A stretch of 64,000 nucleotides of DNA from Ridgeia piscesae. Its lineage: Eukaryota > Annelida > Polychaeta > Sabellida > Siboglinidae. Shown here in pieces: positions 21,382 to 34,392 of the stretch. Where the stretch lies: positions 101,895 to 165,894 of the forward strand of contig JAODUO010001225.1 in NCBI GenBank assembly GCA_025642075.2, written 5' to 3'. Below the pieces are notes generated by a model, which was not told the DNA's origin, did no database searches, and saw only the letters and a program-made list of their open reading frames with translations. How positions within the stretch are numbered: position 1 is the first letter of the stretch; every line of letters begins with the position of its first letter. Position numbers and translations under genes: made by a program.

Positions 21382-22569
21382 ATGCCTTCAATGGTAAAGG
21401 TATTGTGTATATTTTTATGCTTGTTCGTGCTCTTGAGCGACTTATGTTCTGGTCTTCGACCCGAAGACCACACCCAACAACATGGCGTGTTCTTTTACAC
21501 GCGGAATGAACTGCTTCGGCTACGCCCGCCTCCATATCCGCCGTCTTCACGGCCGCTGATGCCGACTGTCAACACCACACAAGATGCGTCCAAGAAACGC
21601 AAACGAGGTAGGCGTGGTGGTGTAAAGAACAGACTTCGTAGACGACCAGCAAAACCACCCCTACCATATGTTGTATTTGCAAACGTCCAGTCGCTGTACA
21701 ACAACATTGACGAGCTTCACGCAAAGTGCCGATACGACAACGTCTATCGAGAGGCCTGCGTGATGGCCTTTTGTGAGACATGGCTGGACTCTACCCGTCC
21801 AGACGATGACATCATTCTGGACGGGTTTACTGTGTACCGTTCAGACAGAACCAAAGAATCGGGCAAGACGAGAGGAGGGGGTTTGTGCATTTACATAAAC
21901 AATCGGTGGTGTTCCAACGTTAAAATACACACCACACTCTGTTCACCGAACTTGGAATTGTTAACGCTGTCTGTTCGCCCGTTCTATTTACCGCGGGAAT
22001 TTAGCAACATTGTGTTATGTTGTGTTTATGTTCCACCCAGTGCAGACGCAATCGCCGCAGCCGACACAATAGCTTCTTACATGCAGTCAATGTTGTTATG
22101 CTACCCGGACGCTCCTGTGTTGGTTATGGGCGACTTTAACAGCTGCACGTTGGATACTGCGTTACCGTCATTTCATCAATATGTTCATGTGCCAACAAGG
22201 AACAACAAGACAATAGATTTATGCTATGGGAATATTCCCAGTGCTTACTCCGCTCGTGCTCACCCTCCCCTCGGTCGTGCCGATCACAATGTCATCAACC
22301 TCATCCCGGACCCAGCGTATCGACAACTGTTGAAGAGAGTCAAGCCGACCAAGGTCAAGGTTCGACAATGGACTCAGGATGCCACCATGCAGCTCCAGGG
22401 ATCTCTGGCTTGCACAGATTGGGGTGTGTTTGCACTTGATTCCGTGAACTTAAATGAACACGCTTCTATCATTACGGACTACATTACCTTTTGCATGGAC
22501 TCTACCATTCCAATGAAAACTGTGACTGTTTATCCTAATTCAAAGCCTTGGATCACGTCTGATATATAA
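21382..22569 (+). pseudogene. non-LTR ORF2, AP-endonuclease part
   Basis: A 395-codon frame. The basic N-terminal part (KKRKRGRRGG) is followed by the endonuclease: FANVQSLYNNIDEL, FCETWLD, GGGLCIYINN, VLVMGDFNSC, then GRADHNVINL near the end. These are the Mg-binding and catalytic boxes of APE-type endonucleases that nick target DNA for reverse transcription. It stops at TSDI; the expected continuation (KNTLKNKQIAYRSKD) is in the next frame, a one-base indel before the RT frame. Confidence 0.85.
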
Positions 22570-22622
22570 AAAACACGCTTAAGAACAAACAAATCGCATA
22601 CCGCTCTAAGGACATACACACA

Positions 22623-24295
22623 ATGAAAAACGCACACAGACAGCTACAAACAGAAATCTCGCAAGCAAAACAAATGTATCGTGAAAAGGTTGAAAATGAG
22701 TTTAGCTGCATGAACACTAAACAGGCCTTTGCGCATTTGAAAAAGATGTCAGGTCGTTTGGACAGATTATCTGTCCCTTCAACTACTGATCCATTGAAAT
22801 TTGCTTCAGACTTAAATTTGTTTTATAACAGATTTGACAGCCATGATTTTTCTATTGAGTGTCAGTCGCTCCTAGCTGCTGGCCCTTTACCCGTACCAGG
22901 TGATATTGACATTTCTACCGTGGATGTCACAAATCAATTCAAAAAGTGTAAGGCTAATAAAGCTCCTGGTCCAGATGGCATTCCAGGCCGCTTACTTAAA
23001 GAGTGTGCAATTGAGTTAGGTCTGGTATTTCAGCCACTATTTAAACAGTCTGTGGATATAGGTGTGATTCCAACCATCTGGAAAACGTCTGTAGTGGTAC
23101 CCGTCCCTAAAATGTCATCACCGTCAGAGTTAAACCACTTCAGACCTGTGGCCCTAACGTCCATCGTCATGAAATGTTTTGAAAGACTGATTTTGTCTCA
23201 CATTCTCCCACATGTTCAATCTCAACTGGACCCATATCAATTCGCTTACCGTTCCAGAAGAGGCACTGACGATGCAATAGCTTGCCTTTTACACAAACTA
23301 TTTGAACACATGGAGACAGCTGGCAACTATGCTCGAATCTTATTTATAGATTTCAGTTCAGCACTTAACACAATACAAAGGCATGTCATGATTGATAAAC
23401 TACAGAAACTAGAAGTTCCAGCCGCACTTGTTCACTGGGTTTTCAATTTCTTAAGTAATCGCCCGCAGTGTGTTCGAGTGGGTGACATAAAGTCACCAGT
23501 GCTTGTTAGCAACACAGGTGCGCCTCAGGGTTGTGTTCTGAGTCCATTTTTGTACACCTTGTATACAAATGACTGTCGTAGTGTTGATTCATCTACCCAA
23601 TTTGTGAGGTTTTCTGATGATACAGCCATGCTCGCTCTTTTGAATGATTTTGCCTCATACCAGTCATATCTTTCTTCAGTGGTACGTTTCTCTAGTTGGT
23701 GCAGTAACAATTGTCTGCATCTGAATGTTTCCAAAACGAAAGAAATGTGCATCGACTTTCGTCGTAATAGAACTGTCATTAGTCCTATTGTCATCAACGG
23801 TGAACCTGTGGAACAGGTTGATTCATTCAAATACCTCGGTGTTATATTAGATGAAAAATTGTCATTTATAGAGCGCATGTTACAGCCGTGCAAAAGAAGT
23901 CTCAGCAGCGACTGCACGTTCTTCGAAAGTTACGAGCTTTCTATGTTGATCCACTACTTCTTCTACGCCTTTACCGTAGCATAATCGAGCCTCTCTTAAT
24001 CTACTGCAGCATTTGTTACTACCCTGCTCTTTCTGTGAAAAACCGTAACAGGCTTCTGAAAATCTCACATGTTTCTGCCAAGATCATTGGTTTACCTACA
24101 CCAAAGCTCTCCGAAATAATCGACCATGCAATTTTGAAGAAAGCTCGAGCTGTCGCTACTGAGTCTGATCACCCGCTCTCTACGTTCTTCCATGTACTTC
24201 CGTCTCAAAGGAGATACCGTTGTATAAAATGTAAAACATGTCGCTATAGCAGGAGTTTTGTGCCGGTGGCCATTAGAATGTTGAATGCTAAATGA
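22623..24295 (+). pseudogene. non-LTR ORF2, reverse-transcriptase part
   Basis: RT boxes in order: KAPGPDGIPGRLL, HFRPVALTSIVMKCFERLI, QFAYRSRRGTDDAI, ILFIDFSSALNTI (motif A Asp kept), GAPQGCVLSP, FVRFSDDTAML (catalytic DD kept, with FSDD instead of FADD) and FKYLGVILDEK. Near 23,875 a one-base indel moves the thumb and C-terminal part (VLRKLRAFYVDPLL, then YCSICYYPALS) to another frame, ending at 24,295. The catalytic residues are intact, so the element died recently by indels. Confidence 0.85.
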
Positions 24296-24485
24296 GTCGT
24301 ATTGATGTCACCCGGTTGAATTGTTCTTGTAGTGTATACATCTGGAAATTCATTTGCATTTTGTTGAGACCATCCCATATATTTTAGATGTGATCATGAG
24401 TGCAAATGCATATCCTTTTAAGGACAATAAAGTAAAGTGAAATATACTCGGAGATCAAGCTCAGTGGCGAGATAAAACCATGGCA

Positions 24486-24700
24486 TTAAGTAAGCTCGTA
24501 ATCGTAGAACAATGCGTGAATTTTCAATGAATGGATGAAGGGGCTAGAAAGCTTGGAAGGATGGACAGCATTAAAACGATAGATTTTCCGGTGGAACGAA
24601 ACTATATTTTGTTCTAATATAACACTGGTAGGAAGGGAATTTCTCACAGTTGGTGCAGCAACAGAGAGAGCTCGGGTTCCAGCTTTCGTTTTCACCCGAG
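24486..24700 (-). pseudogene. LINE 3' coding fragment
   Basis: The minus-strand frame GTRALSVAAPTVRNSLPTSV followed by SFHRKIYRF is the stereotyped C-terminal end of many CR1/L2-type ORF2 proteins. Only this tail is present, within the remains of element B's gene. Confidence 0.5.
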
Positions 24701-24739
24701 GTATGTGAAAAGGGTCATTACTGATTGATCACAATACTC

Positions 24740-25830
24740 TGGAATATTTTGCTGGAGTGAGTATTGAATTCAGATATGCTGGTTGTGTTGATGTTCACCA
24801 AAATCAGCTGACTGAACGTGATCGGAGAGGGTGTGGTGAAAGGGTTGTCGTTAACAGGTTGAACATTTGCCAATATGCTGATTGCAAAACTGTCTTCACA
24901 AATGACGAAACCAACATGTATACATATGTCTTCTACTCGAGCACTGGTGCTCTCCCTCTATGATGAGATTGTTCGAAGGTCGATCATCTTCAATGAAGCT
25001 GGTTAATCGTGCCTTAGTGGAGTGACTTCAGTGGAATATCTACCAGGAAGAACATTATTGTATGAGGATTATAATATCCATCAAATACACTCAAACCAGA
25101 ATGTCTCACATCAACATCATCAGGTTAATTCAGAGCAAAGGCAAAATTGTCAACGGTCGACATTGTTATAGGTTTTAGAGAGAAGCTGATCCACATCAAC
25201 GAATTGGCTGAGAACAAGTCCTAAGAACATGCCGCAGTTATGTTGGCCCTATTTGTCTTCACTGCACTTCAGCTTACAAAAGCAACGTGAAAGTGAGACC
25301 AAATAAATTACTGTACAAGAACTCAAGGTTCATGCAAACCTCGCTGCAGTGGGCACCACGTGAAACCTTGACAATTAGTACATTATGGGTGCCACTAAGC
25401 TGTTCATGTGTGTGCATAGGCGTTTATCAGCGAACGAAGGAAGTTGATGTGGCAAGAGAGATCAAAGTCAAGATAATGTGTGGCCCAAAACAAACAAACC
25501 GTAACTATCGGCCTGATCTCTTCATTGATCTGTCCACATTTACAACATGCAGAATAACATTCATCGAGCACATCACGAGAGAAATAATATGTTTAAGTAC
25601 CTATCTGGCGCAGGGCCCGTGTTCACTTCCCAGAGATACCTTCCCCTCGTGTCCATTCTTATAATGTCCCAGAAACTGTGGTTCGAGGGAGACGTCATTC
25701 GAAAGGCCCTAGTTTGCTTCTTAGAAGAAGATGGAAATGATGAATAAATTACACATGAAACCGACAGTGTGGAAGGTTACGACGAGGGCGAGAACGAGTA
25801 GTATGGTGACTATTAATTATCATCGCGGAG
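24740..25830 (+). pseudogene. orphan transposon-family gene remnant, C-terminal half (element B)
   Basis: Frames on the plus strand include KVRPNKLLYKNSRFMQT (about 25,290-25,340) and, farther on, DLSTFTTCRITFIEHITR (about 25,520-25,580). Both fit the C-terminal half of a sister branch of element A's orphan family, where a K.KPL..L.KN.RF box precedes an LPPC..L..H..R box. Stops and frame changes are frequent. It lies between the element B arms, as element A's gene does. The match is weak and from memory. Confidence 0.4.
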
Positions 25831-25839
25831 TTCAACATA

Positions 25840-27055
25840 CTTATCTTCTATCATTGTTATTGAAGCGACGTGGACATAGTCTGTCATTTAGTATCTACGT
25901 CTGAACGCAGATTGCTCTCTTGGTTGGTTTTCATGAAGTGTTTTCTTTAAGGTTTTCATCAAGTGTTTTCTTTTTTCTTTTGCGCCAGCACAGTCCATGA
26001 GCGGGGTGAAAACACGTTGACCTTGAAATTGATCGGTGACCTTGAATTCCAGTATCATTCATGTATAGTAATGTACACAATCAAAATTAACAACATTGAA
26101 AAAACATTAAGTCAAGATCATCGTTAGTGTCGACGCATTAACGATAGTAGCGCATTAGAAGACCCGCCATTCGATATAAAGAATTTCTGTGATTTAGGGG
26201 GCGCGTAAGGGTTTTCACCCAAAACGGCCGTAATTAAAAGAGGAACCAAAGTTCAATATTCGACACCTAGAGTTACAGAGTATTAAAATGATATACTTCA
26301 TGCCATATTGTCAAGCCAAGTTTGATTTTCCCGCCCGCGCGGGATAACACGCATTGACCTTGACTTTTATCATTGACCGTGACGTTCGATAAAACTTAAA
26401 TGCGCACAATCAAACTGAACAACATTGAGAAATATTAAATCAACATCTAGATTATGATTATTATCAGTACAATAAATATAGTAGCGCATTAGAAGACCCA
26501 ACATGCAATAATTAAAATGTCAGTGATTTAGGGGTTTTCATCCACAGCGGGCATACTTTTCGAGACACAGAGGACATTTTGGTATCATTTCGAAGCTAAT
26601 GGCCGTGGGAAATTTATTCTGTGAAGCAGTGCGATTTTGTTACATAAGAAGACTTGTAAATATTCATTTATGGCACTAAACTGTCAGGCGGAGAATGATT
26701 TTTTTCATTTCTGGGGGCACTCAATGGTTGACACTGTGGATTTGAATTGGACCAAACCCCTACATCATACAACACCGCCTTCCCCAATGTCTCAAGATGC
26801 TTTCTGCCAAATGTTCTTTCTCTACATCTATGTTTGGCCTCACAGTGACAACATATTTGAATTTACTTAATTTCAAGCCCGAAAAGTGGGTTTCTGGCCC
26901 CCTTAGGCCAAAAGCCCCGAGTTGGGAATGGTCATTACGAACTTTCGATGGCCCAGTGAATCAGTTATCTAGATGAAAGTGAAAAATACTTAGCAAAAAC
27001 TATCCTGAGAGCTGGACCTGGCTCCCTGCCCAAGGCAAATGTTATGATCTACTTC
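25840..27055 (-). mobile_element. element B, right inverted arm
   Basis: Reverse complement of 54,322-55,480 and direct match to 56,640-57,645. It contains two tandem ~340-bp units sharing the agtagcgcattagaagaccc phrase and the aatcaaa...aacaacattga phrase (about 26,030 and 26,372). The outer end is gagagctggacctggctccc near 27,030. Confidence 0.75.
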
Positions 27056-29070
27056 TGTTACCAATTGTACTGTTGAAATCATGTATTGGTAAGAGTGAAG
27101 TTACGTTGCCTTGTCTGTCAATTGTTTTTTAATCATATTATTCTCTTAGATCATTTCTATTTGTGGCATAATGATTGGTCTTCATCGAACCTATTAGTAT
27201 TATATCGTGACTTACGGTGGTGTCGTTGGCATATTCCCCTTTCTGTTGCAAAAACCTATTTTAACTGCGGTAGGCAACAGCAGACTATAATATTATAATT
27301 CCGTTTTTCTAAATATTGCCTTTGAGGATGTCAGAAAATTCACTTTAATATTGCTTTGTAAGGATTGCGACTAGGTCTCCATGTTTTACTCGTTCTATAA
27401 CGCTTCTAATGTCTCTGAATTCGCTTCCTGTCTAATATATGTTCGTCTTTAAGATCTGTACTATTTACCTACCAGGCACTTTCCTGCAAGCCACCATCGT
27501 ATTTTTATTCATTTATTAATCAATCTTTTGTCAGGTGGTATTCTTTATTGACTCTAAAATTGATTAAGCCTTTTGTATTGATGCGCCTTTGACCTTGGTT
27601 TCAAAGGTGTTCGGCGCAATAGAAGTTATCTTATTATAGTTATTTTTATAACTACAAAGACCTGCTTCAACAGAAATCATAATATAATAATGTTATGTGG
27701 TAAAGTATAATTTGTAATTAATTAGCTAAATAAATCATAATTCAAAATAGCAAGTTTATTTTCATACTACATAAAATGTTACATAAAAATAATCCAGACA
27801 AGGCGACATATATATGAAAAGATTTGCTCAACATCCCAGCAAACGTAACGTTGTGTTTTGTGTCTCTCCAATTAAGGAACATACGCAACCATTCATACGT
27901 CAGGAGAAACTACAGTCCAGTCTCCACAACAATCTATCTATGAAGACATTGATGGCAAGGGAACCGACAAGCATCACGCATATGTCAATGTATGTACGAT
28001 CCATATGATGCACAACTAGTTAGTTTGCTCAATGGACATTACCAATGTGAGTAGTTAATTATACAACAATTCTCTGTCCGAAAATATGCTGACCTATGTG
28101 TACGCTGGCAAAACAAAGCATTTATTATTGTTTTAATTTATCATATTTCACAACTGCCAGAAGTATGTCGATAACTGTATTGTGTCCAGGGGGTGCAATA
28201 TAATATGGAGGGCAGCCCTGAATGAAGTTAGTCACACGAAACGAATAGAGGCCACCCTAAGGTCACCGTTTGTCGTCGCTAAGTCCCCGGCAGCAGAGGG
28301 CCACAGCCATCTGGAAGGTGAGCTCGAACTGGCAGTTCCGCTGTATTCGTTGACATTTCAACAGGGTTATTGGTACCTCTGTTGATTATAACGAATTTCC
28401 TCATAGCATAACTATCCTGCTGGATCTGAGATACGTGCTATTAATTGGATCACTGCTCTGCGGAACTCCCTCAACGTCACGTAAGTTTATTTCTTCTTGC
28501 GACACATTCCTGTGTGCTGGGGGGTAGGCTCCACTGTGCCAGTGGAGGGTGGGGTTGTTTCCCTTTACGGTTTCTGGCAATGTATACTTTCCTTAACGCA
28601 TATGTTTTTCTGTCGATACACGATTATGCAACACATTGTATCAGTATATATTCAAGCAACTGATTGTACGCTAGGGTTTTAATGGGCGTAGCTAGGCATA
28701 AATGCAAGTGGAAACACTAATTAATTATATCAATCTAAATTCGATCATCAGGGTCTAGCGCTAGTGTAGCATATGTGACGATCCAATCAGTTGACATATA
28801 GAGAATTTTAAGTCATAATATATCATAGGTAAATAGAACAGGCTTAAGGTGTAAAAAAAAATACACAGTATTCTTACTGCGTGAAACCTGCTGAAATGGC
28901 AGATGACTTGAACGGTTAATATACCATATTATAAATAGCATATGTTTGAATGTGTATGCTTTAAAATAAGCTATGTACTCATTATAGTAATTAAAGAAGG
29001 TTGCAATAGTTACAGCCTTTTAATAATAAGCCAAGATAAATACTGTAAATTGTACATGTTTGTATTTAAG
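27056..29070. other. unassigned DNA
   Basis: About 2 kb with no recognised gene. Frames around 27,814-28,008 and 28,182-28,385 are open, but I see no domain and they are probably chance. Confidence 0.3.
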
Positions 29071-29072
29071 AG

Positions 29073-29399
29073 TTAAACCAAGTAAATACTGATATTTTTA
29101 GAATTCTGTATTGTCTTCAACATCGGTTCAGTTACTACACCCCCTTCCTTGGGGGCGTTTTGTAGTTCACGCAGATTTCCAGGCATGTCGTCTTTGAACA
29201 TCTCGTATAGCTGGGCTATTCTTTCTGGTGTCATATGCACCAGTTGTTTCGGTGTGATGTAGGCCCACTGGGCCACGTAGCGATCTTGAGCCATTAATGC
29301 ATGAATGGTTGGTACATCGCCCTCTTCGTGTGCTGACAATGGGGTGTCAGCGGGAACATTTTCACGTTGTCTTTGTTTTCTAGCACGTTGTAGCACCTA
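29073..29399 (-). other. unrecognised open frame abutting an inverted-repeat element
   Basis: An open minus frame of about 107 codons contains APKEGGVV, a Lys/Arg/Gln-rich start (RARKQRQREN) and the segment HMTPERIAQLYEMFKDDMPG. Composition looks coding-like (balanced, few low-complexity runs), but I do not recognise it. It has no ATG; its upstream end coincides with the edge of the inverted-repeat element at 29,398, so it may be a 5'-truncated gene or exon. Confidence 0.25.
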
Positions 29400-29858
29400 C
29401 ATTTTTCCGGCGTTATAAACGTTCCGATTGACGTTTCTGCGCATGCGCGATAAATATAAAATCATCAATGTGCAGCGAAAGGACAAAGCATTTGTGGCAT
29501 AAATATTACGGGTTGTCCGTTAGGATGTATATAACCTCTCAGCAAAGTTATTTGTCGCAAATTAACACGAGGCAAACAAGTTTCGAGGCATATGTTGACA
29601 GCAAGCATAAATCACGTGACTGTAGTGCGCCATAATCCGTGACAGTAATTTATTTTTAAAAAACACGTAATATTTGATTGCATTGAACGATATTTTAAGA
29701 AACTCTTCACAATAATCATCACAGAAGAGTTACCGAACAGCCCATGGCATTTATACTGAAAATGCTTTGTCATTTTAATGGGCATTGATGATTTTACATT
29801 TATTGCGCATGGGCAGAAATGTCAATCGGAACGTTTAAATAACGACCGGAAAAATGTA
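29398..29858. mobile_element. MITE-like element with ~125-bp inverted ends
   Basis: The left end tacatttttccgg...acgttccgattgac pairs with the right end gtcaatcggaacgt...ccggaaaaatgta, and pairing continues inward through caaatgctttgtcc/aaatgctttgtcat. The interior of about 210 bases has no ORF. agcac occurs just outside each end (29,392-29,396 and 29,859-29,863), a possible 5-bp target-site duplication with one extra c on the left. Confidence 0.75.
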
Positions 29859-29863
29859 AGCAC

Positions 29864-30760
29864 AACAACGGCTTGCTCGGTTGAACTTCGAATTTCGCTG
29901 CCAGTTCCACAACGCCTTCATATAATTATATCAATGTTGTCAGAGGAAGTAGACTTTGGAGTACATGCTCAATCGTTACCAATGGATTGACAACATGTAG
30001 CTCCATGCTTTGCCATTCCCACCGGCATCCAGATATTCCAGAGCACTACAGCTGTGAAGGCAGACCTGAATGTGTAAAGTGCGTTGGCACGTCTGGCCCA
30101 TCTCCTCTCACAGAGCGACTGCAGTTTGGTGTTGTTATTCATGCCAGTTTTAACTTCTAATCTTTTAATCTTAGCCCATGGACGTCAAAACATTGATAAT
30201 TTGTTTCTATTGAATTCGTATTTACCCGGCTGCTGCATTGCCAAGATAGCCTTTAGGCGGAGGCATCTATTGTTTTTCTGTGGACACGGGTCTGGAAACT
30301 GAATACAGCTCTACAATGTCGTCAACATGTTGACAAATTGTTTTCGTTGCCAAAGGCCATGAACAAATCTGGGCATCAGTTGGCCACCGTTGGAAGTGGG
30401 CATTTTGTTGTTGCCTTAATGATGTGGAAGCACGTGCGTACGTGTGTACGGCTAGCTACGCCCCTACATACTAATGTATGTCTTTCAATGTACAATCAGC
30501 CGAGCCCACACTACAAGTGAGCGTCAGGCAATCATGTTATAAATAAACGATCTGGATTGCCATACGACCATTACAATATGGCAGGTGTCCGTATCAAATG
30601 GTATTCTGCCCTTGTCATTGCAGGCAGCAGTGGTCGGTGAAGACACTACAAAATATACATAAGTGAATCAGACTGTAGCGGCAGAAGCTACATAAACAAA
30701 GACAACCAACCTACCTGAACATCCCCACCAAAAACATTGTCGGCTGATAAGAACTCATGT
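29864..30760. other. unassigned DNA
   Basis: No gene or repeat recognised. Confidence 0.3.
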
Positions 30761-30762
30761 AA

Positions 30763-30789
30763 TTATATATATATATATAATTATATATA

Positions 30790-30858
<69 letters not shown>
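30763..30858. repeat. (AT)n microsatellite
   Basis: AT tract with short palindromic breaks (ataattat). Confidence 0.95.
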
Positions 30859-30859
<1 letters not shown>

Positions 30860-30862
<3 letters not shown>

Positions 30863-33340
30863 ATATTCGTAACAATCCCAATGCAAATATCCACAGTGCG
30901 TTGTACTACGCTATATATTCACGTCAGGTGAACAAATTACGCACCAAATATGGTGATCTACCTACTTCGATAGTGCGATTGTTCCATTAAAAATCCAGTT
31001 TCAATCATTCTTTTAACGGTCCACATACGGTTTTATTTCCTCGCCGCCGGCTCGAAATATCCCTTTCGCATGGATATCGTCTGAAATTAGTGTTATTAAA
31101 ATTATATATTTCTATAAAGATAGCTTCGTATGCTCATACAATTTGCAAAAATCCGTAAGACTTACGGCCATGCCGTACACATTGCTACCTCTGCTTGCGT
31201 GGTTGGCCTGTGTTATTGCTATATAACAATTGTTTATCCCCGCACAGTGAACTGATAATATCTGTTTTATATTTTATGTTACCAGTTAGTTGAAAATGTG
31301 GTAGCCAGTCAATTGAAAATGTGGTAGAAATGTCATAATAACGTGTTTCAATGTCTGTAAGTAATACGTTTGGTCTTTCCTAAAGGAACATTGCTATATT
31401 TTATTCGTTTTAGATAATGTGGGTACTGCTTGAAATATGCACCTGCAAGTGATGGATGGTTGTACTTCCTGTTAACTATGTTCAAAACACTTTGGTAACA
31501 ACAGTGTAAGTGAACACATTACTAATGTATTATATTTGTATAAGTAAATTATCCGTACTAATATATGGGTATTGTAGTTCTGTATACTGAAATTTATATT
31601 ACATTTGTACCTTAACCAATATGCAAGTCAATAAGTTGCAAGTATAATGAAACCTTATTTGGCCACAATTCACTGTCGATTATTGGTGTTGTTGTAATGC
31701 AATATTATATATCGTTACATATTAGAAAAACAGTTATCCACTCTCACACACGCTCGTGCTGTAGGTTTGTTCGGACGGCACATTGGCGAAGCAACGTAGA
31801 CAATTCGTAAGTGATCATGCGAATGGCAGTGTGGCAGCTAAACGAAATCAACATAAAAGTGGCTGTCCATAATAAAATCGCTGACCAGGTAGTCACTTTA
31901 GAAATTAGTTCATGCATATCTAACAACGAATCCAAATTTATAACGAAATTGGACAAGACTGTAAAACATGCGTCGCGATAACGTCAACATACGGCGACCT
32001 TAGTAGTGAGACTCACAGAAAAATACACTCGGTAGCGAACGGCACATACGCGGCTTCAACATCTGATTGTACTCTGCTCTCGAGACCTGTGCCAACACGG
32101 TTGAACAAATCTCGTTGACGGGAAACACCAATGAAAATGCGCATCGCGTAATATTTTCCTTCCCAGTCCTACCCTTTCACAAAAAACTGTCATTATTCAA
32201 ATAGGATTAAGTTAGGAACATCTGTCACTGGCCGCAGCATAATAGTTGACAGAGCAATGAAACGGCTATTAAAGATTCAAAATAATAGTTGCCCGGTTAC
32301 TAGACTAGGGTCAAATTGCATTTTGTTGCTGTTATTTTCTTGACCTCACTGTCGTCAGGGGTGAGTTGACCATGGATTCCTTTTTCATTGTCTTTTTTCT
32401 TCCTCTCACTTTTCTCTTACGTTCTATGTCAGAAGTCTCCGATTCCTTCTATCTATCATTTTTTTCCATTCTTCTCCCAATCTTTCTAGGCCACTTTTAA
32501 TGCAATTCCCCATCGCAATTTCGGTCGTCTTCCTCGCCTCCATTTCCCTTCTACTTTCTGGGTATCTGCTCTCTTTGTCAGTTTTTCATCTCCCATTTTT
32601 TCACATGACCAGCTCATGTACTCCTCATCAATTTCTTCTTAGAACTTTCATTCAATCCAACATCCACTCTCAGTTCATACATTTTCTCTCCTCAGTTCTC
32701 TTAACTCCCACGATTATTCTTACCAGGTTGTTTTTCGCAAACCTCGACCTTCTCCTGTTGTTTCTCTGTTAGTGCCATCATCGCTAGCGCATTCATGTAT
32801 GCCGGGGTAACACACGACCTGAGCACATTTCATTTACGTATACGATATATGCGTCTATCTCCCATCACCCCTTCGGCTTTCCTCCCAGTGTTTGCCCCGG
32901 TTGTAATCCTCATTGTAACCAAAGCAATTAATCTACTGGATGTTGTATTAAGAAAGCGCTACATCCTATCGTGAATTTATAAATTGTAATACGCAACGTT
33001 ACAAGTTGTGAATTTACTGATTGAACGCCAACGTCACATCATCTAAGTAAAGGTAGGGATGTTTAAGTATTGTCTCATCAGAGTAAGTGAGTACAAGTTG
33101 GTACTTGTCATGGTCTTTGTCAATAGGTTTGGGAGAGTAGCGTGAGGAATATGGTAGCCAGCTATAGGCTGAAGCTATGTAGGGGCTTTGGGTTCGTGCC
33201 TCTTTAACAATGTGTCGTTTTTCTCTTACTTTTTTTTATAACTTTGACGCCTTTTGAGTATTGTTTTGCTGAACTGCAGGCTACATTGATCGGTGAACCT
33301 GGTTGTTATATCGGCATTCATTTTAAGCGAGTTCGGTTTG
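30860..33340. other. unassigned AT-rich and pyrimidine-rich DNA
   Basis: About 2.5 kb with no recognised gene, RNA or mobile element. A pyrimidine-rich stretch lies at about 32,380-32,770. Confidence 0.3.
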
Positions 33341-33344
33341 CATT

Positions 33345-33725
<381 letters not shown>

Positions 33726-33949
33726 TTGTGCATGCAATGCAAAATTCTGGCTACGCCACTGCACCCTTTCGGCTCGAACGATGATGATGAAATAGATTTT
33801 CGTCAATGTAGCACGTTGCCAATTAATTACAAAGCAACCAGCAAATATCAAACTACAACGAAACAAGTCGCCAAACCAATAAACAAAGCTACGCTATATA
33901 TAATCGATGTAAGAATAACATACATGGTACTACCTTATTATAATCTCAA

Positions 33950-34388
33950 TTGTTTAAGCTAATCAAACACACGTCAATCGTTTGCTACCAGATCGGTGCC
34001 GAGAGCGTTCACAAACGACTTCATCGAAAAGCCGTGACAGCGAACCAGGATAAAAGCGATACAATATTGTCCGCAAACGTTAGACAGTGGATTATGGAGT
34101 ATCTTGGTATTATGAGTCCATTCGGAGCAATATTTTTCATGAAGGAGCGGGCCTCGACGTGTTGCGGGGCAGCCCGTACGAACAGAAGTATTCGCCGTGT
34201 CCGTCACCGTCCAGGTACAGCGCTACCCAATGTTTGCCCGGTCTGTCGCCGCCGTGCGTGTTGCACTCGAAGGCGGCCGGTAGAGCGTCTATCCTTGCGG
34301 GTAGTTCGTCTTTGGCTACGATGACGAGAACGGTCGAGTCAGCGCGCGAGTCCACGGCGAGTAGGCGGTCGATCTCTACAGTGTCCAT
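33950..34388 (-). pseudogene. Polinton/Maverick cysteine protease (copy 2)
   Basis: Matches copy 1 at 1100-1548 closely. The minus frame 34,388-34,137 carries LLAVDSRADSTVLVIVAKDE and PGKHWVALYLDGDGHGEYF (catalytic His); the frame ending at 33,974 carries NVCGQYCIAFILVRCH (expected catalytic Cys) and SFVNALGTDLVAND. A frameshift near 34,140 separates them. It follows the capsid gene with almost no spacer, as in copy 1. Confidence 0.75.
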
Positions 34389-34392
34389 CAGA

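Larger units (their letters stand above)
21250..24440 (+). mobile_element. nearly full-length L2/CR1-group non-LTR retrotransposon
   Basis: This block interrupts element B: in element C the flanking phrases cttctcatgct and aatatactcagagatc are adjacent. It contains an endonuclease-reverse transcriptase gene in three frames (21,382-22,569, 22,623-23,984, 23,888-24,295) and a 3' end with ggacaataaagtaaagtg. The two breaks look like single-base indels, so it is a fairly recent insertion. Clade assignment is by motif style and is tentative. Confidence 0.85.
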
